DNA from: Nephromyces sp. MM_2019
Taxonomy: Eukaryota; Apicomplexa; Aconoidasida; Nephromycida
Assembly (NCBI GenBank): GCA_015657535.1
Contig: JADHZB010000626.1
Location: 1-31,042 of the forward strand
DNA length: 31,042 nt
Reading direction: 5' to 3'
Shown: positions 1 to 12,600 of the stretch, one piece after another
How the letters are laid out: each line of letters starts with the position of its first letter
Numbering within the stretch: position 1 is the stretch's first letter
The notes under the pieces: model-generated
What the model was told of the DNA's origin: nothing
Databases searched by the model: none
The model's input: only the letters and a program-made list of their open reading frames with translations
Position numbers and translations under genes: made by a program

Positions 1-167
1 TATATATATATATCTTTACAAACATACATTTAGGCTTACATATACTTAAATTTATTTAATCACACACATTTCTTTATATAGAATTATATATGTTTATATA
101 AATGTGTGTGTGTATGTATATAATATATATATATATGTATGTATGTGTGTATATATATTATATATAG

Positions 168-2209
168 CTGTGGCAATATTTCTATACAATTTCACTGAAT
201 CGAATCACTGCTCTGAATTCTTCGATTTTGCGATTTATCGAAGAATCTGAAATATCTCCTTCACACATTTTGAGACAACCATTTTATAGCTCAAGTTACT
301 CTGAATTTGATAAGGTATATATATATATATATATGTGTGTATATGTATGTGATGTGTATGTGATGTATATGTGTATGATGTGTTGAATTTATATATAGAT
401 TTATGGAGATAGTGATCAATAAATGTGTATGTATATAAAGAGATGTAGTTGAAGTTATTATGTGTATATAGAGTCATAAATATAGTGTAAGTTTGGGTAT
501 ATAAATATATTTAGAAACAATATATACAAATTAGAGATTGAACTGTGTAAATATATACTTTTTTTTAAAAACATAAGATTAAAATATATATATTTGTAAC
601 CTATAAATTTACTACTCACCTTAAATAATATAAAATTATTACACGTTTAACATAATATAAATATATCATCAAGATCCTATATAATTTTCAATTTACATAT
701 ACTATACATATGTGTGTATATAATCATACACACTATTAATAGACAACACCCTATGACCACACACATAAAGAGGCCAGTTTAATATTTAGTGCATCAAACT
801 CAGCCTTAATTAGCCTCTGCCATGTTTATTTACGAGGAATTACACAGTGGCTGTGTATGGCTAACGCTTGTCGTCATCGTAATCATGCATACACATAATT
901 TATACACATATATTTATACTCCTTAAACATCAATTCAAATAACACAATACACTAACAATAATGATATACACACACACTTGTTAATTATACATACTTGTTA
1001 TATATATATATATACACATATCTTCATTATACATACTAATCATATATATACACACACTTGTTAATTATACATACTTGTTATATATATATATATACACATT
1101 TCTTCATTATACATACTAATCATATATATACACACACTTTTTAATTATACATACTCGTTAGATATATATACACACATCTTGATTATACAGACTAATTACA
1201 TATGCTATAATATGTTAAGAATATATTTTGATGATATACACACACACATCTTAATTTTATATTATAATAATATATATATATATATATATATATCCCTTAT
1301 TATTTTTCAGATAATCGAATTGTTCAAGAAACTGTTCGTGAAGTTATTATGCAATCGGTACGCTTTATTTTCACACATTTACACACATGCACACACGCAT
1401 TTATATCTATATATATTGACATTTATATATACATATTCACACATATGTAAATATCAACCCCATCTTATACACTAATATATAATATGTTTTATAATATATA
1501 TTTATATATATGTGTGTGTATATATGTATATATATATTGTTATGTGTATATATGTGTATATATATTGTTATGTGTATATATGTGTATATATATTGTTATG
1601 TGTATATATGTGTATATATATTGTTATGTGTATATATATTGTTATGTGTATATATGTGTATATATATTTTTATGTGTATATATATTTATGTGTATATATA
1701 TTGTTATGTATATATATTTTGTGACATGTGTATAAATTTCAACTCAACTGTTTATTATAGTCCACTTTGATCATAAACATTGAAGATTTATTCACACTCC
1801 AACCCATTATTATAACACCGTATTTCTTCAATAAACTCAGCCTATTACAAAAAGGTAAATAGAAAATTATTTATATACACACACACTAAGATTATACATA
1901 GAAATGAAGATATATATATATATAATTTGAGTATTCTACTAAACACTATACTTTCCCTATGTGCGGTTATTAAGATATATATATATTCTTTATATTTATT
2001 TGTACATGTGCAAAACACACCTTAACCTTACTGGTAAATATGTGTAAGAATATCCAATTGATTATTATCTCTTGGATGATGTATTGTTATATAATCTTTA
2101 ATTAATATTTCTTGAAATACACACATTTTATCTATTTACAGAGGCTAACAATACACTTGTTAAACTTCGAGTATATAAACATGACATACCTTCATTCTAC
2201 CTGAAATAA
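168..2209 (+). CDS. 3' part of a five-exon gene, product not recognised
   Basis: I read five exons: 168-314, 773-878, 1311-1357, 1761-1854 and 2142-2209 (stop TAA). All introns are GT-AG and the phases close at each junction (0, 1, 0, 1). The joined frame gives 153 residues. It begins LWQYFYTISLNRITALN, runs through ISLCHVYLRGITQWLCMANA and NRIVQETVREVIMQS, and ends PSFYLK. The composition is mixed and helix-like with no low-complexity runs, unlike the repeat-derived reading frames that overlap it. The first exon opens after a TATATAG acceptor, so the start lies upstream of the window. The exon-2 acceptor (GAG) is weak and was chosen for phase. Introns are 287-458 bases and full of AT, GT and CA repeats. 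I do not recognise the family; a helical subunit of a larger complex is only a guess. Confidence 0.6.
971..1198. repeat. 80-bp tandem repeat, about 2.8 copies
   Basis: A unit beginning CACACACTTG TTAATTATAC recurs at 971, 1051 and, diverged, at 1131, giving a period of 80 bases. The unit contains two copies of a TTATACATACT motif, an AT run and TATACACA. The first two copies differ by very few bases; the third is decayed after about 40 bases. It lies inside the second intron of the gene at 168-2209. Confidence 0.85.
1500..1725. repeat. 28-bp GT/AT minisatellite
   Basis: The unit TTGTTATGTGTATATATGTG plus TATATATA repeats from about 1537 with a 28-base period, then shortens to variant units. 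It sits in the third intron of the left-edge gene. Because the repeat lacks stop codons it leaves three overlapping open frames rich in Cys, Tyr, Ile and Val; these are artefacts of the repeat, not genes. Confidence 0.85.
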
Positions 2210-3172
2210 TCCGGTAAATCCTTATAGGCTTCCTTTACATAATGCTTGCTTTAACCTGAACTTATCTTAGATAATAACTATTCTTTATTATTCAGAAATA
2301 TTCAGAGAACACACTTCTCATTCTTAGGGAACTCTTATAAGCCAAATAATCAATTTGTTTTTACTAATTATGTCAATATTTTCTCTCAATTTAGTTTTTC
2401 AAATAAATCTACACACTCGTCATTTTAGTAAGCGAATCAATCAAATTACCTTTTGAAATAAGTGGTATTATGAATTTTGCCATTAGTATTTCAATGATAT
2501 TGATTAGATTACCATACCTCTCAAATTTAATTCTTTATTAAATAGCTTAAGTGTGCACAAGTTAATACTTTTTAGAATAATAAATACATTTTTGAGGCTA
2601 TGGTTTTCTTATAGAGTTCAAAAGGATGATAACATTGCTGTAAACACCTTTATAATATATATATATATATACAATATGAATATATATATGGAACTTACTG
2701 AAATCGCAACTTCCACCTTTAAAATACAATACATTGAAAGTCGTAATTGGACTTTTTTTTTTTTTAACAAAATCATTTTTATAAGAATCAAACAACTAAT
2801 TTGAATGTCAAAATTCATAATATAATAATTTTCTAGGAGTGCTTTATATTCTTTTAGATAATAATTTCAAGGTGTGTTTTATTATAATTAAATCGAATCA
2901 AATTTGATAGAAAATTGCTTTAGAGATAGTATAAATCTTATAGGAACTAGCTATTTATATATAATCAGTGTACACAAATTATCTTTTATATGCCACAACT
3001 TTTAATATGTCAAAAAATATATTTATACGATTAAAGTATACAGGAATTAGAAGATGTTTATATAGAATAAAGTGAAAACATAAAAAATGAAATAATGAAA
3101 AGAAAATATTGTTGTGATGGGAACTGTAATTTTTGTACATACACTTTACAAAAATTATTTTTAATTTAGATA
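2210..3172. other. AT-rich intergenic region
   Basis: Downstream flank of the left-edge gene. I find short open frames on both strands around 2550-2820 built on AT runs and poly-T, none with convincing composition. The GT/CA repeats that fill the region to the left stop abruptly at about 2150. Confidence 0.5.
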
Positions 3173-3659
3173 TTACAAATAATCTCCTGCTGAGTTAACA
3201 AAATGTAGATGGTAATAAGTTTCCACATCTGAATTAATCATCAAATCTCCAGAGGAATTTCCCATCTTGATATTTATTAATAATTAATTCAATAAAACAA
3301 ATTTCCTAAAATTTTTGAGAGATCTTAATTTTTTTATCAGTGAAAATATACTGCATTCTATATATATATCACTTGTTTATTTAAGATATCTCACTATAAC
3401 AGTTTTTAAATTATATGTTTTATATCATTCTTATATATATCACACTTTTAAAAGATAATGTTGGAGATCATAAATAGTTCAATAAGATAAAAACATTCAG
3501 CTACTTTCACATCTTACTTAACTCTTTAAACCATTTTATTCTTTTTGTACAAAATTATTATACATCTAGTAACAAAGCCAAGCCGAATAACCAAGGTGTA
3601 CAACAAAACTTTTCAATTATTTTCCTTATACAATAATACCTCTTTCTCAGGGTAATCAT
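3173..3659 (-). CDS. possible two-exon small membrane protein
   Basis: On the minus strand an ATG at 3659 opens 32 codons to 3564 (MITLRKRYYCIRKIIEKF, then CCTPWLFGLALLLD), followed by a GTATAA donor. A second open stretch at 3265-3173 reads MGNSSGDLMINSDVETYYHL and ends GDYL-stop, after a CAAG acceptor in matching phase. Joined, they would give 62 residues with one hydrophobic segment at about residues 22-31. The stretch is richer in G and C than its surroundings. Against it: the acceptor is weak, such short open frames arise by chance in this AT-rich sequence, and the start lies only 41 bases from the start of the divergent gene at 3701. A doubtful model. Confidence 0.22.
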
Positions 3660-3700
3660 AGCTAGAAAGCTTAACTAGAAAACATTACTGAAAAACAGAA

Positions 3701-5038
3701 ATGGATTCAAATTCAACAAATGGCAACGACCCTGAACCATCTAATAACACACCAATGAGGGAAGGGACTTACTCTGACCCTTCAGATAGCTCTGAAGATG
3801 AATTATCATATGATCACATAAACCCATTTGAACACAAGGATGTTGATACATTTTATAATATGAATGATGAAGCAATGGCTACCACAATAACTTCAGATCC
3901 CTTCACAGAAGCTTACACAAAAAGAGAAAACAGCTATGAATATATGAATGGTGCATCTCCTCAAACAAGCTCAGCTACCAGCGACTCAGATGAATTTACT
4001 AATGACCGCAGAGACTATCTACCAATAGACCAATCAATAGGTTTATTAGATGCTCCAGATAAGGAGAATTTGGCTGATATTTTCTCTTACCTTGACAATG
4101 ACCCTAGGCATCTTCAATTTATTATTGATCAGTACGAACGTCTACACTTAGATTATGAAGCTACAATCCGAGCTGGCCATATTTCTTCCTCAGAATCAGA
4201 GTCTTCGGATTCGAGAACCTCGGACACAGAATTTAATTCTATCAGTAAGATAAATAGGTATACCACAAAACTGAATGGTACTAACCCACATCAGAAAGGA
4301 AATTCTTCTCCTGAATTTGATGACTCAATCAACAATAACCTAATGAATGAAACTGCCCAAAACTACCACCAAAATGCAGATATACATTACTCAGTGAATT
4401 TATCTGATGAGAATTCGTCCTACGTTGAACTAGGTGGCGAATTTTCTGATCTACCCGATATCACAAGGATCGCACTTGAATTCCAAAGAGCCAACCAAGA
4501 CCAGGATACATCGATTATTAACGACCAGATTGATGAGATTAACAACCATATGGATGAGACGAAAGATGAACAAACATACGACACTGGAGAGCTAAACACG
4601 AACCCTTTTATAGACGAAAGTAATTTTAACAATATCTCAAATTCCCCTTGGGATATATTCGATTACACTGATTTTTTTGAAGCCCAATTTCTACCTAATA
4701 TTAATCATAATTTTACAAGTGAAGATGTTTGGGAAAATCCTGATGAACCATCTTCATTGGATGCAGAATTTAAGGAAACCCATACTTCAAGTCCTGATGC
4801 AAACACATCCTCTACCAATTCCTCAAAAGGCACTATTGAATTACCATATCAGACACCAGAACATGTTAACCAGAACATAGAATCAACTCAAACTCTTGAA
4901 GACACAACTGATAGCAATTTTAATGGTAACCCTATATACCTATCTGAGGAGGCTAAAAACATCATACAAACAACAATGGCATCAATAAACTTGACCATAC
5001 CACCCTCTTTTAGAAGTTTCCATCGGAAAACATTTTAA
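3701..5038 (+). CDS. acidic low-complexity protein with NPF/DPF motifs, unknown function
   Basis: A single exon of 445 codons. The protein is rich in Asp, Glu, Ser, Asn and Thr with little hydrophobic content, so most of it is probably disordered. A more ordered segment lies at about residues 110-160, with FSYLDNDPRHLQFIIDQYER followed by an acidic serine cluster. It has two NPF tripeptides (about residues 41 and 301) and one DPF (about 66). NPF binds EH domains and DPF binds AP-2 appendages in endocytic proteins, but in so long a disordered chain they may be chance. There is no signal peptide or transmembrane segment. The ATG is the first in frame and follows CAGAA, so an upstream non-coding exon is possible. 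AATAAA occurs about 20 bases after the stop. Function not assigned. Confidence 0.8.
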   Translation: MDSNSTNGNDPEPSNNTPMREGTYSDPSDSSEDELSYDHINPFEHKDVDTFYNMNDEAMATTITSDPFTEAYTKRENSYEYMNGASPQTSSATSDSDEFTNDRRDYLPIDQSIGLLDAPDKENLADIFSYLDNDPRHLQFIIDQYERLHLDYEATIRAGHISSSESESSDSRTSDTEFNSISKINRYTTKLNGTNPHQKGNSSPEFDDSINNNLMNETAQNYHQNADIHYSVNLSDENSSYVELGGEFSDLPDITRIALEFQRANQDQDTSIINDQIDEINNHMDETKDEQTYDTGELNTNPFIDESNFNNISNSPWDIFDYTDFFEAQFLPNINHNFTSEDVWENPDEPSSLDAEFKETHTSSPDANTSSTNSSKGTIELPYQTPEHVNQNIESTQTLEDTTDSNFNGNPIYLSEEAKNIIQTTMASINLTIPPSFRSFHRKTF

Positions 5039-6139
5039 GGCATAGATATTTTGAACAAATAAAACGAATTTTACAAGACTTCAGGCATTAAAATTTCTAC
5101 CTTTTGAGAATTTGATATTAGTGACCTGATTTAATCATTCCACCAATTTTCAATACAATCGCTATTATGAATGATTTAATTATCATTACTAATCCTAGTT
5201 CAAAGTATATCACTTATGTATATTAAGAATAATTTATTAGGAATGGTAAAGCAAAAATGATTGTAACTATTAAGAATTTTATTAAAATATTAAATAGCAT
5301 TTATTTATATATAATGTATCATTTATTTATAATTTTCTATTTCTCAATGTTCAGACTAAATTACTTAGATGTTAAGTATTTTGGATTACATTTAGAATTA
5401 ACCATTATATCCAGTAAACCATACAATACAAATTTCTAGTAATAAGAGATGTTAAAATAATTAAATATAAAGCTACAACTAAATGTTGGTTGTATACTAG
5501 TTCTATATAATATTTTGATTTATTTCGTTTTGTTGTCGAAAGAGATACTTCTATAATCAATTAACATATAGAATGAAAATGTAATTTATTAGATAGATAG
5601 ATATTCAATCAATAGAACATCTGTCTTCATACACTAATAATCAAATTTTGTTCTAAAAAATCATTATTGAGATAAACATACACATTCACTCTATGCCTTT
5701 GGTCTTGCTTGCTCATTTTCAAATTGACTTTAATTATCCTAGTTTTAAACGATTGAATTACATATAAACTATTCTTTAAGATAATTAATATAATAATTAG
5801 CTTGAATAGCTTATACTTATAATTCATTAAATAATTCTTTCCATATCTGAGCTTTCTCTTAAACACTATGGCTAATTTATAATTAATTTTAAATACGAGT
5901 TCATATTTTTTGGAGTTACAAATTGTACGATAAGAATTACAAATTGCATGATAAAACCTGAAAATTAGTTAAGGAATTTCAGGAGGTAATAGGAATGAAG
6001 TAAGATGATATAGATTTTTAAAAAATGGATATTGTCACTTATAAATATTTTTCTTTCTTTCAATTTATTATTGGTCAACACTCGTTGATTAACAAAGCTA
6101 AAAGTCTTTAAAATATTTTATGTAATGTTTGGGAGGATT
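5039..6139. other. convergent intergenic region, no supported gene
   Basis: The space between the convergent genes ending at 5038 (+) and 6140 (-). On the minus strand an open frame to 5627 can start at an ATG at 5827 (66 codons, one hydrophobic stretch), but frames of this length are expected by chance at this base composition. I see no RNA gene. Confidence 0.5.
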
Positions 6140-8011
6140 TTAATCAGTTTTTTTGTTTTTCTTTTTTAGAGGTTTAATATGCTTGGTGCTAACCCTCTTT
6201 TTGGTATCATTTTTCTTTTCCTTATTGGTGGTTGATTTTTGTGTCTCGGAAGATGCTTTTAGAGCCTCTATATCTATTGTCGTGTAGATAGGTATCGCAA
6301 TCGAATTTGTAGATTGTAGGAAGATTGATCGGATACTATTTTGCCATCTGCCATCCTTCACATAGAAGTTAACTATTTCTTTGATTACCCTGAAAATTTT
6401 AATGATATTAATAGTTATATACAATAATCAAATCATGTTACCAAATAATAATATAAATGTGAAGGGCTGGATAAAAGTTAAGTTACATTCAATTATAGTT
6501 GAATAGTTAGATTTATAGGATTTAAAATTTACAAAACTGTTATACTAACGCTTTAGCATTTTCGACAATCTCTTCGATGCTCATGTTGGATCGTCCAATT
6601 CGAACAGCTCTGAAAGCAGAAGTGAAAATATTTTATCAAGGTTAAAAGTATTTTTTAATGCAAAGCCTAGAAATTAGAGATTTATGGGCTGGAATATAAG
6701 ACAATTTGGCTTTTTATGCTTATTGTTTTGGCAAAGTAAAAGCTCGGATGAAGCACAAAATTAGGTTACATGGATCTACACATCTCTTAGTCACTCAAAA
6801 AAAAAATTAAAAATAAAATTCTAATATGGAGCTTAACAAAGACAAAAGTCAATCACATAAAAGGCAAAGTAATTTTTATCTCAACAATTTATTATGTATT
6901 AAATATATTAAAGTTTCTAAATTTAAAAGAAATATCTAAACTTACGAAGTAGATCCACAGCGTATTTTCAGCCAAGTTGAATCTAAGGCCTGACGAACAG
7001 GTGTTGAAACGTCATGTTCTCTGATTTTTAAACCGATAGGTAACTTCTTGCTGCTAACGAACACCTTTCCTAGCAAAGAAGGCATCCGATGAACAATGCG
7101 GTCATCACAATAGAATTCTTCGAATGAAGAACATAATTCTCTCTTGGATTGATACGTACTGAATTTCTTTCTTAATTTTGTAATTCCTATAATCTAAATT
7201 TGGTGGGATAAGTGTTAGATGTGTTTCATTGTAGGATTGATATCTATATAAAATGTATTTATTAGAATAATTTTATTAGTTTTGGTAAAGATTCATAGTT
7301 TTGGGATGTGGGTTAGGTTTAATTGGTTAGTTATTTGATACTTGGGGTGTTAAGAAGTAGTAGGTAATAGGGGATATAAAGCTATAGCTAACCTTTTGGA
7401 CCTCTGGAATAGAGTGTTGTGCAAAAAGATCTTTCCATTTCCTTTGTGGGTCTCTCACTATCACACACACGTCACTTACCGTCTTGTTCATTGAATGAGG
7501 TAGCTTACTGAAAAGAGAAGGGAATTATGAATTCTTGAGTTTAGTGTGTTGAAAGTATTCAAATTAAACTATAGTACATCCTCGTCATAATATGTATCAA
7601 GTACATCCCCTAAATTGTTATGGGCCGGTTGTTCGGCTTATAGTGGTGCTCGTAGCGATTAGTAAGGCAATCATTATGTTATAGAGATATAGTCGAGCTT
7701 GATTTATAGAGCAGCTTATAACATAAGTCAAGTTATGAACTATGTAGGCCTATTGTAGATATAATAAAAACATACATTGGTAAGGGTCTAGAGCGAATAG
7801 TTTCGCTTATTTTTTCTAAGGAGAATATCAGGGAGATTGTTAAGCCTTGTGAATCACCAATGAGTGAAGTGGTTTGCCTTTCATCTTGTTTGTTCTTAAT
7901 GTACTTCTTGAGGGCAGTAACTGCCTTTTCGAGAGGTAGGTCATCCAGCTTATTTAATATTTCAGTCGTGGCCTCTCTATCAGAGACTGGGTTATCCTGA
8001 GTAGTATTCAT
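6140..8011 (-). CDS. ribosomal L1 domain-containing protein (RSL1D1/UTP30/CIC1-like)
   Basis: Five exons: 8011-7776, 7507-7393, 7193-6946, 6609-6550 and 6389-6140, closing to 302 residues. The order of segments matches the eukaryotic L1-domain ribosome-biogenesis family. It starts LEKAVTALKKYI (residues about 28-39), followed by RPLPIKLPHSM, where the family has its basic PLPH segment. Then comes VCVIVRDPQRKWKDLF. Next is FYCDDRIVHRMPSLLGKVFV, equivalent to the FFLTDARI...PSLIG block of human RSL1D1. It then has SAVRIGRSNMSIEEIVENA, equivalent to SAIRIGHVGM, and IPIYT near the end. The C-terminal 40 residues are a lysine-rich tail, expected for a nucleolar RNA-binding protein. Known members act in large- or small-subunit pre-ribosome assembly. 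Whether this is the UTP30 or CIC1 orthologue I cannot tell. All junctions are canonical GT-AG; introns are 160-336 bases without GT/CA blocks. Confidence 0.9.
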
Positions 8012-9695
8012 TGCTGTGTAAGAGTTTGGCTACATGTATGGAGGTATAGTTTGATTCTCAATTATGTTGAAGATGGATAGATTTGGGGATAGTGTATAGT
8101 ATATTATAATATAGCTATCTTAAGAATTTTTTGAGAAAGTTGGATTCTTGATGTATAATATAGTTATATATATTTAGATTAAGAATTTGAATCAACTTAT
8201 GCTTAAAAATAAGATCATAGAGTCAAATGAATAAGGTGTAGCAGATTGACTTTAGTAGAGGCTCAACCAGCATACACGTAGGCTGTGTATACATGTAAAG
8301 TAGTCATTTTGAACTACTACTACAACACAATGAATTGCTACTATGCAATGAAGCACTATTATTACTTGTGTTATTCATTTTTTATATCTACAAATTATGT
8401 AATTTAATAACTTGAAATGTTTTGATTGTCTTTTATTTGGCATAAACTCTCTCGATCTCAGGTTTGCTTGAATTAGTATATTTGGAATCTTTGTATCTGG
8501 AAAAAATTAACTAAACCTATACTTAAAGCATATATAATCTGTTTAGATGAGTATTGTAAGCTTTAAGGAACTAAGCCTAGTTATGAAATTGCATATGTTT
8601 GAAACGCAACATATAATGTGCTTATCTCAACTAGGTTAACAACTGAGCCTATAATTGAATTCTAAGTGATTAATGGATAAGCATAGGTCAACATTTAACA
8701 CATACTATTGGTTAAAAAACATGACAAGCTTCTGAATCCATAAGTCACACTCCTAATATTACTATCTTATATATAATTGAGTTGAATTCATCCCTTTGAC
8801 TTAACGAAATTCACAGTCAAATTGGATTTTCACATTTCATAACATAACTTTTGATTACAACTTAGAATTTTTTTAAACAAATTTCTCCACAATGAATGTT
8901 GACACACTATAACACCTCTGCGCTCATTTGAGCGCGAATGTATATATAAATACTTTGAATTTAATTTTAATTATAGAGAAATACTTTAAAGGTTATCCTG
9001 CATTTATAATATTAGATTCTTTTAGGAGAGGGAAGGACTAAAAACAACATTTGTTAGTTGTTTCTTTTCATGTGTAGATAAATTGTATATAATTACACAA
9101 ATTAAGATACAAATACAGCTCCTTTAGTTACATAAGAGTAAATTGAACTGTTTTCAATTTATGGAATTAGGCTATAAATATAAAAAAAAATACTATTTTT
9201 TCACCTTTTTATAGCTTTTTGAAGTTGTTTCTTATCTTGAAACAAATTAGACTTAATTTCCTCTTAAATGCCGTGAGAGATTTTTAATTTCAACTAGTAA
9301 ATAATGATATAGTTGAGTAAGATTTTATTGAGCGAAGTAAAATTTATTTTATAAATACCAAGATTCTAATATCTATCTTAAATGTATATGGTTTCAAAAA
9401 TTGTTAGAACAAAATTTGGAGAATAATTCAACAATAATATTGATATTGAAAATAACCATCATAAATTTGATCTTGGTATTGTATCTAGCATTAAAAAGGA
9501 GCCAGGAATTTGCCATTTGTATTAAATTAGTTTATAGAAGTACAAATGAATGGGCTTTTAACCCATATAACTTTTTTAAGATCCTTAAGCACTCAGGATA
9601 ATCTATAACAACAGCTCATTTTTTTTATTTTTTTCCTCTATATAGGATCGATTATAAATCTTTATAGCACTCTTATGAGCAAAATCAAATAAAAT
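8012..9695. other. intergenic region with weak exon-like islands
   Basis: Mostly AT-rich. Two minus-strand stretches look like exons. Positions 8752-8706 run from a TATTAG acceptor to a GTATGT donor and encode ECDLWIQKLVMFFNQ. Positions 8496-8433 follow a TTTTTTCCAG acceptor and encode YKDSKYTNSSKPEIERVYAK before a stop that overlaps AATAAA. Their phases do not join directly (they would create a stop), so no gene model is offered. The plus-strand open frame at 9401-9601 lacks recognisable content. A GC-rich hairpin lies at 8920-8935. Confidence 0.4.
8920..8935. other. perfect GC-rich hairpin
   Basis: GCGCTC, ATTT, GAGCGC: a perfect six-base stem with a four-base loop, standing out in very AT-rich DNA about 0.9 kb upstream of the L1-domain gene start. 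It could be a protein-binding palindrome or a small RNA fold. No flanking U-run or longer stem supports a terminator. Confidence 0.4.
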
Positions 9696-12600
9696 CTACA
9701 ACTCTTCAGGTCCGGGGGGACTCGTCACAATCAATATAGGCGTTTCATTTTCTACTTTTTCTGGAAATTCTTCATTAGCCAATTCCTGTGAATTGCTATT
9801 ACTATGTCTAGAGTTACTATATTCCTTGTGTGGTTCATCTGTGTTGTATGTCTGAACCTTGAAAGTCTCTGGTGTGCTTTGATAAGATTCAGATCTTATG
9901 GTATTTGATTCAGTGAGACCTTTTAATGCTGAATCAAATTCCATTTGCTGTGAATCAGCATCTGAATATGAATGATCTGTAAAGGCTTCTAAGGGATCCT
10001 TACTTATCTTCAATTCTTCTTCAGGATGATCCTTGTACTTGTATGTTTGAAATATAGTAATAGTCAAAATACAAACACCTATAGATAAAAAAAAATCAAC
10101 TGAAAATTAGCACTTTGTATAGCATGTTGTAAAATCAAGCGTCAAAGCAACTCCCTATTTTCCAAAATTTTATTTTGATATATCACAATTTCTAGCATGA
10201 AATAAATAAGACATGAAAAGTGTATTGCTATACTTTTACATGAATAATATATTTTATGCATTGTTATACTTGTTAAAAATATACTAATTCTAATACAAAG
10301 AGACTTAAACTCATGAACATAGTATCTTATTTTTTTCTCTTTTGTTTTTTAGAACTACTTTTAGCTTCACAAACCTATTATAGCGACCACTATTCCAGTC
10401 AAAAATGGGATTAACATGAGCTATGGGGAATAGACATTAGATGGGGAACATAACATATATCATCGTTAATGTGAGGGTAACATATAACTAAAATCATTCA
10501 AATTTTTATATTATATATACTATCAATACATTCTAAGTTATGTTATATTCATAATAGTTAAATATTAGTAATAATAAATCATGAATAAAAAAAAATTGGA
10601 ATGAGTGCAACATATACATAAACACAGATTGGTTACACTATTGCTTTATTAAAGTTCTGAAACTAAGTCAGATCTAGCAATTTAAATGTAACTTAGGTAG
10701 TTTGGCATTTTAAGTGAGTTGCTTTTGCTTGATGAAACACGAAAGTATAAGGAAAGAGCATAAATAATTGGAGCAGTAGAAATATAAGTATTAATTCAAA
10801 GTCGTTTCCACATTGAACTATTTAAAACATTGGCTCTTAACTTACATCTCTCTTATAAACCATAAGTTTGCAACTAAAAGTGGCTGACATGTCTGATCGA
10901 GGCTCTCCACTAGAACAACCATAAGCTATTTCGAGACATTGATCACTGCCACAGCCTACAGCTGCACAATGTGGTTCGAGGCTTGGGCTATCAAATGCTA
11001 TTCTAATAAAGTAATAAGTAGATTTGTGAAACAACTTTATTCAAATTAAGCAATTATTATATTGCTAATTCATAGCTATCAACTCAAGAATTAAATGCAG
11101 CAGTTACATAATTATTTAAAGATGCTTAGTAGTTTAATGTAAAAACAGTTTCACAAATGTAAATTGTACATAAAACCATTTCAAGTTAGTGAAATAGTTT
11201 AAATAAAAAATTATAATATCTCAGAGCACTCAAATAATCCAGTCGTTTCGACCCACAAGTCTCCTAAAATGATTTAATTGCTCAATTTAGAAGTGCTTAT
11301 GTGTGTTAATTAATGCTATAATCTTGAAATGTTATTTTATTTTACAGCGCGCTTACCCAGTAAAATCGTCCACTTTTAGCCCACTCGTATGACATGGCAT
11401 ATAAAAGGCCGCAGCCTCAACACAATCTAAGCGTGAGCAATAATCTGAAAACAAGAAATTATGTGCTACTATACACAACCTGTCATAGGCAAGGTTTTAT
11501 GTTTTAACTCCAGTCTAGCTCATTTTGAAGCTTTGAGATTTTTATCTTAATTCAGGAACTAAAATGTACACTATCAAACAACGAGCCAAAATTTTATACA
11601 ATTTGGCTAATAGAATTTTAGTTCCAGAGATTATCCAGTATAATTAGTAAAGTGCGAAAGAATTTCTTCAATCCAAGCTGAATTTTGACAATAAGTGAAC
11701 TTTATACAGCTAACTAGCATTGTGGTTTTAGAAGAATGCTTTTTGCTAGCATTTCTAACTATTTTTCAGGATATATTTGTGACACTTCAATTTGAGCCTT
11801 AACACAGGTTTCAAAGTTATTATCAATGAATTAACTTCATGCATAGGCATCTAATTTAATTATAGCACATCCAATAGCAATGTATATATACAATCATAAA
11901 TAATTTAGGTGTGCGTAAAATAGCGTAGTTTACAAAGAGTAAATTAATTCAATCTCAGAAATAGATGTTAAGTAGAAGCCTAATTTGCTGCTCTTTGTAG
12001 TATGTAAATTCATTCGAATTTATCTTTACCAGTTTTTAAGTTTATATCAACACCAGAAGGTAAAAAAGCCAATGGTTCAAAATATAATTGACCTGATGAA
12101 ACTGATGAAGAACTTGGCCTATAGGATTAAAGAATAAATAGAATAGAATAGATTAGTTTATATTCAAAGTGAAAATGTTTCAAATTTTAAGAGTTGACAT
12201 GCTTAATAAATTTTGACTATTTAATATTTAAGATAAAACATCAATCCGGAATTGTGTGGAAAAAGGAAACATTAGTAAGCAATTGATTTGAGAGAAGTAT
12301 AAACATCTATATAACATTAAACCCCATCTTCAGAATTTAAATATTCCAATTGTATCCTAAATTTATAAAATCCTTGTGTGTCATATGAAATGATTGTTAT
12401 GTTATAAAACTCCTTACTTTAAACAAAATTATAGCGAGTAGAACAAAAATTTTGTGAATTTATTTTTTGAAGTGATAAGTTGACTCAATGTCATATGTAT
12501 GTTGGGATATATTGTCTAAGCGATGAATGAAAACATATACATTTTTATAATAATTTTATTCTTCATATTTAAATTGTAACACCAATTGTCGAGAAATTAT

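Noticed and set aside
1484..1770. Three overlapping plus-strand open frames rich in Cys, Tyr, Ile and Val
   Set aside because: They follow the 28-bp minisatellite in all three frames and have no non-repeat content.
5627..5827. Minus-strand 66-codon open frame with one hydrophobic stretch
   Set aside because: Lengths like this are expected by chance at this base composition; no splice context or motif supports it.
10837..11034. Stand-alone 65-residue minus-strand protein
   Set aside because: It is exon 4 of the cysteine-rich membrane protein read through both splice sites.
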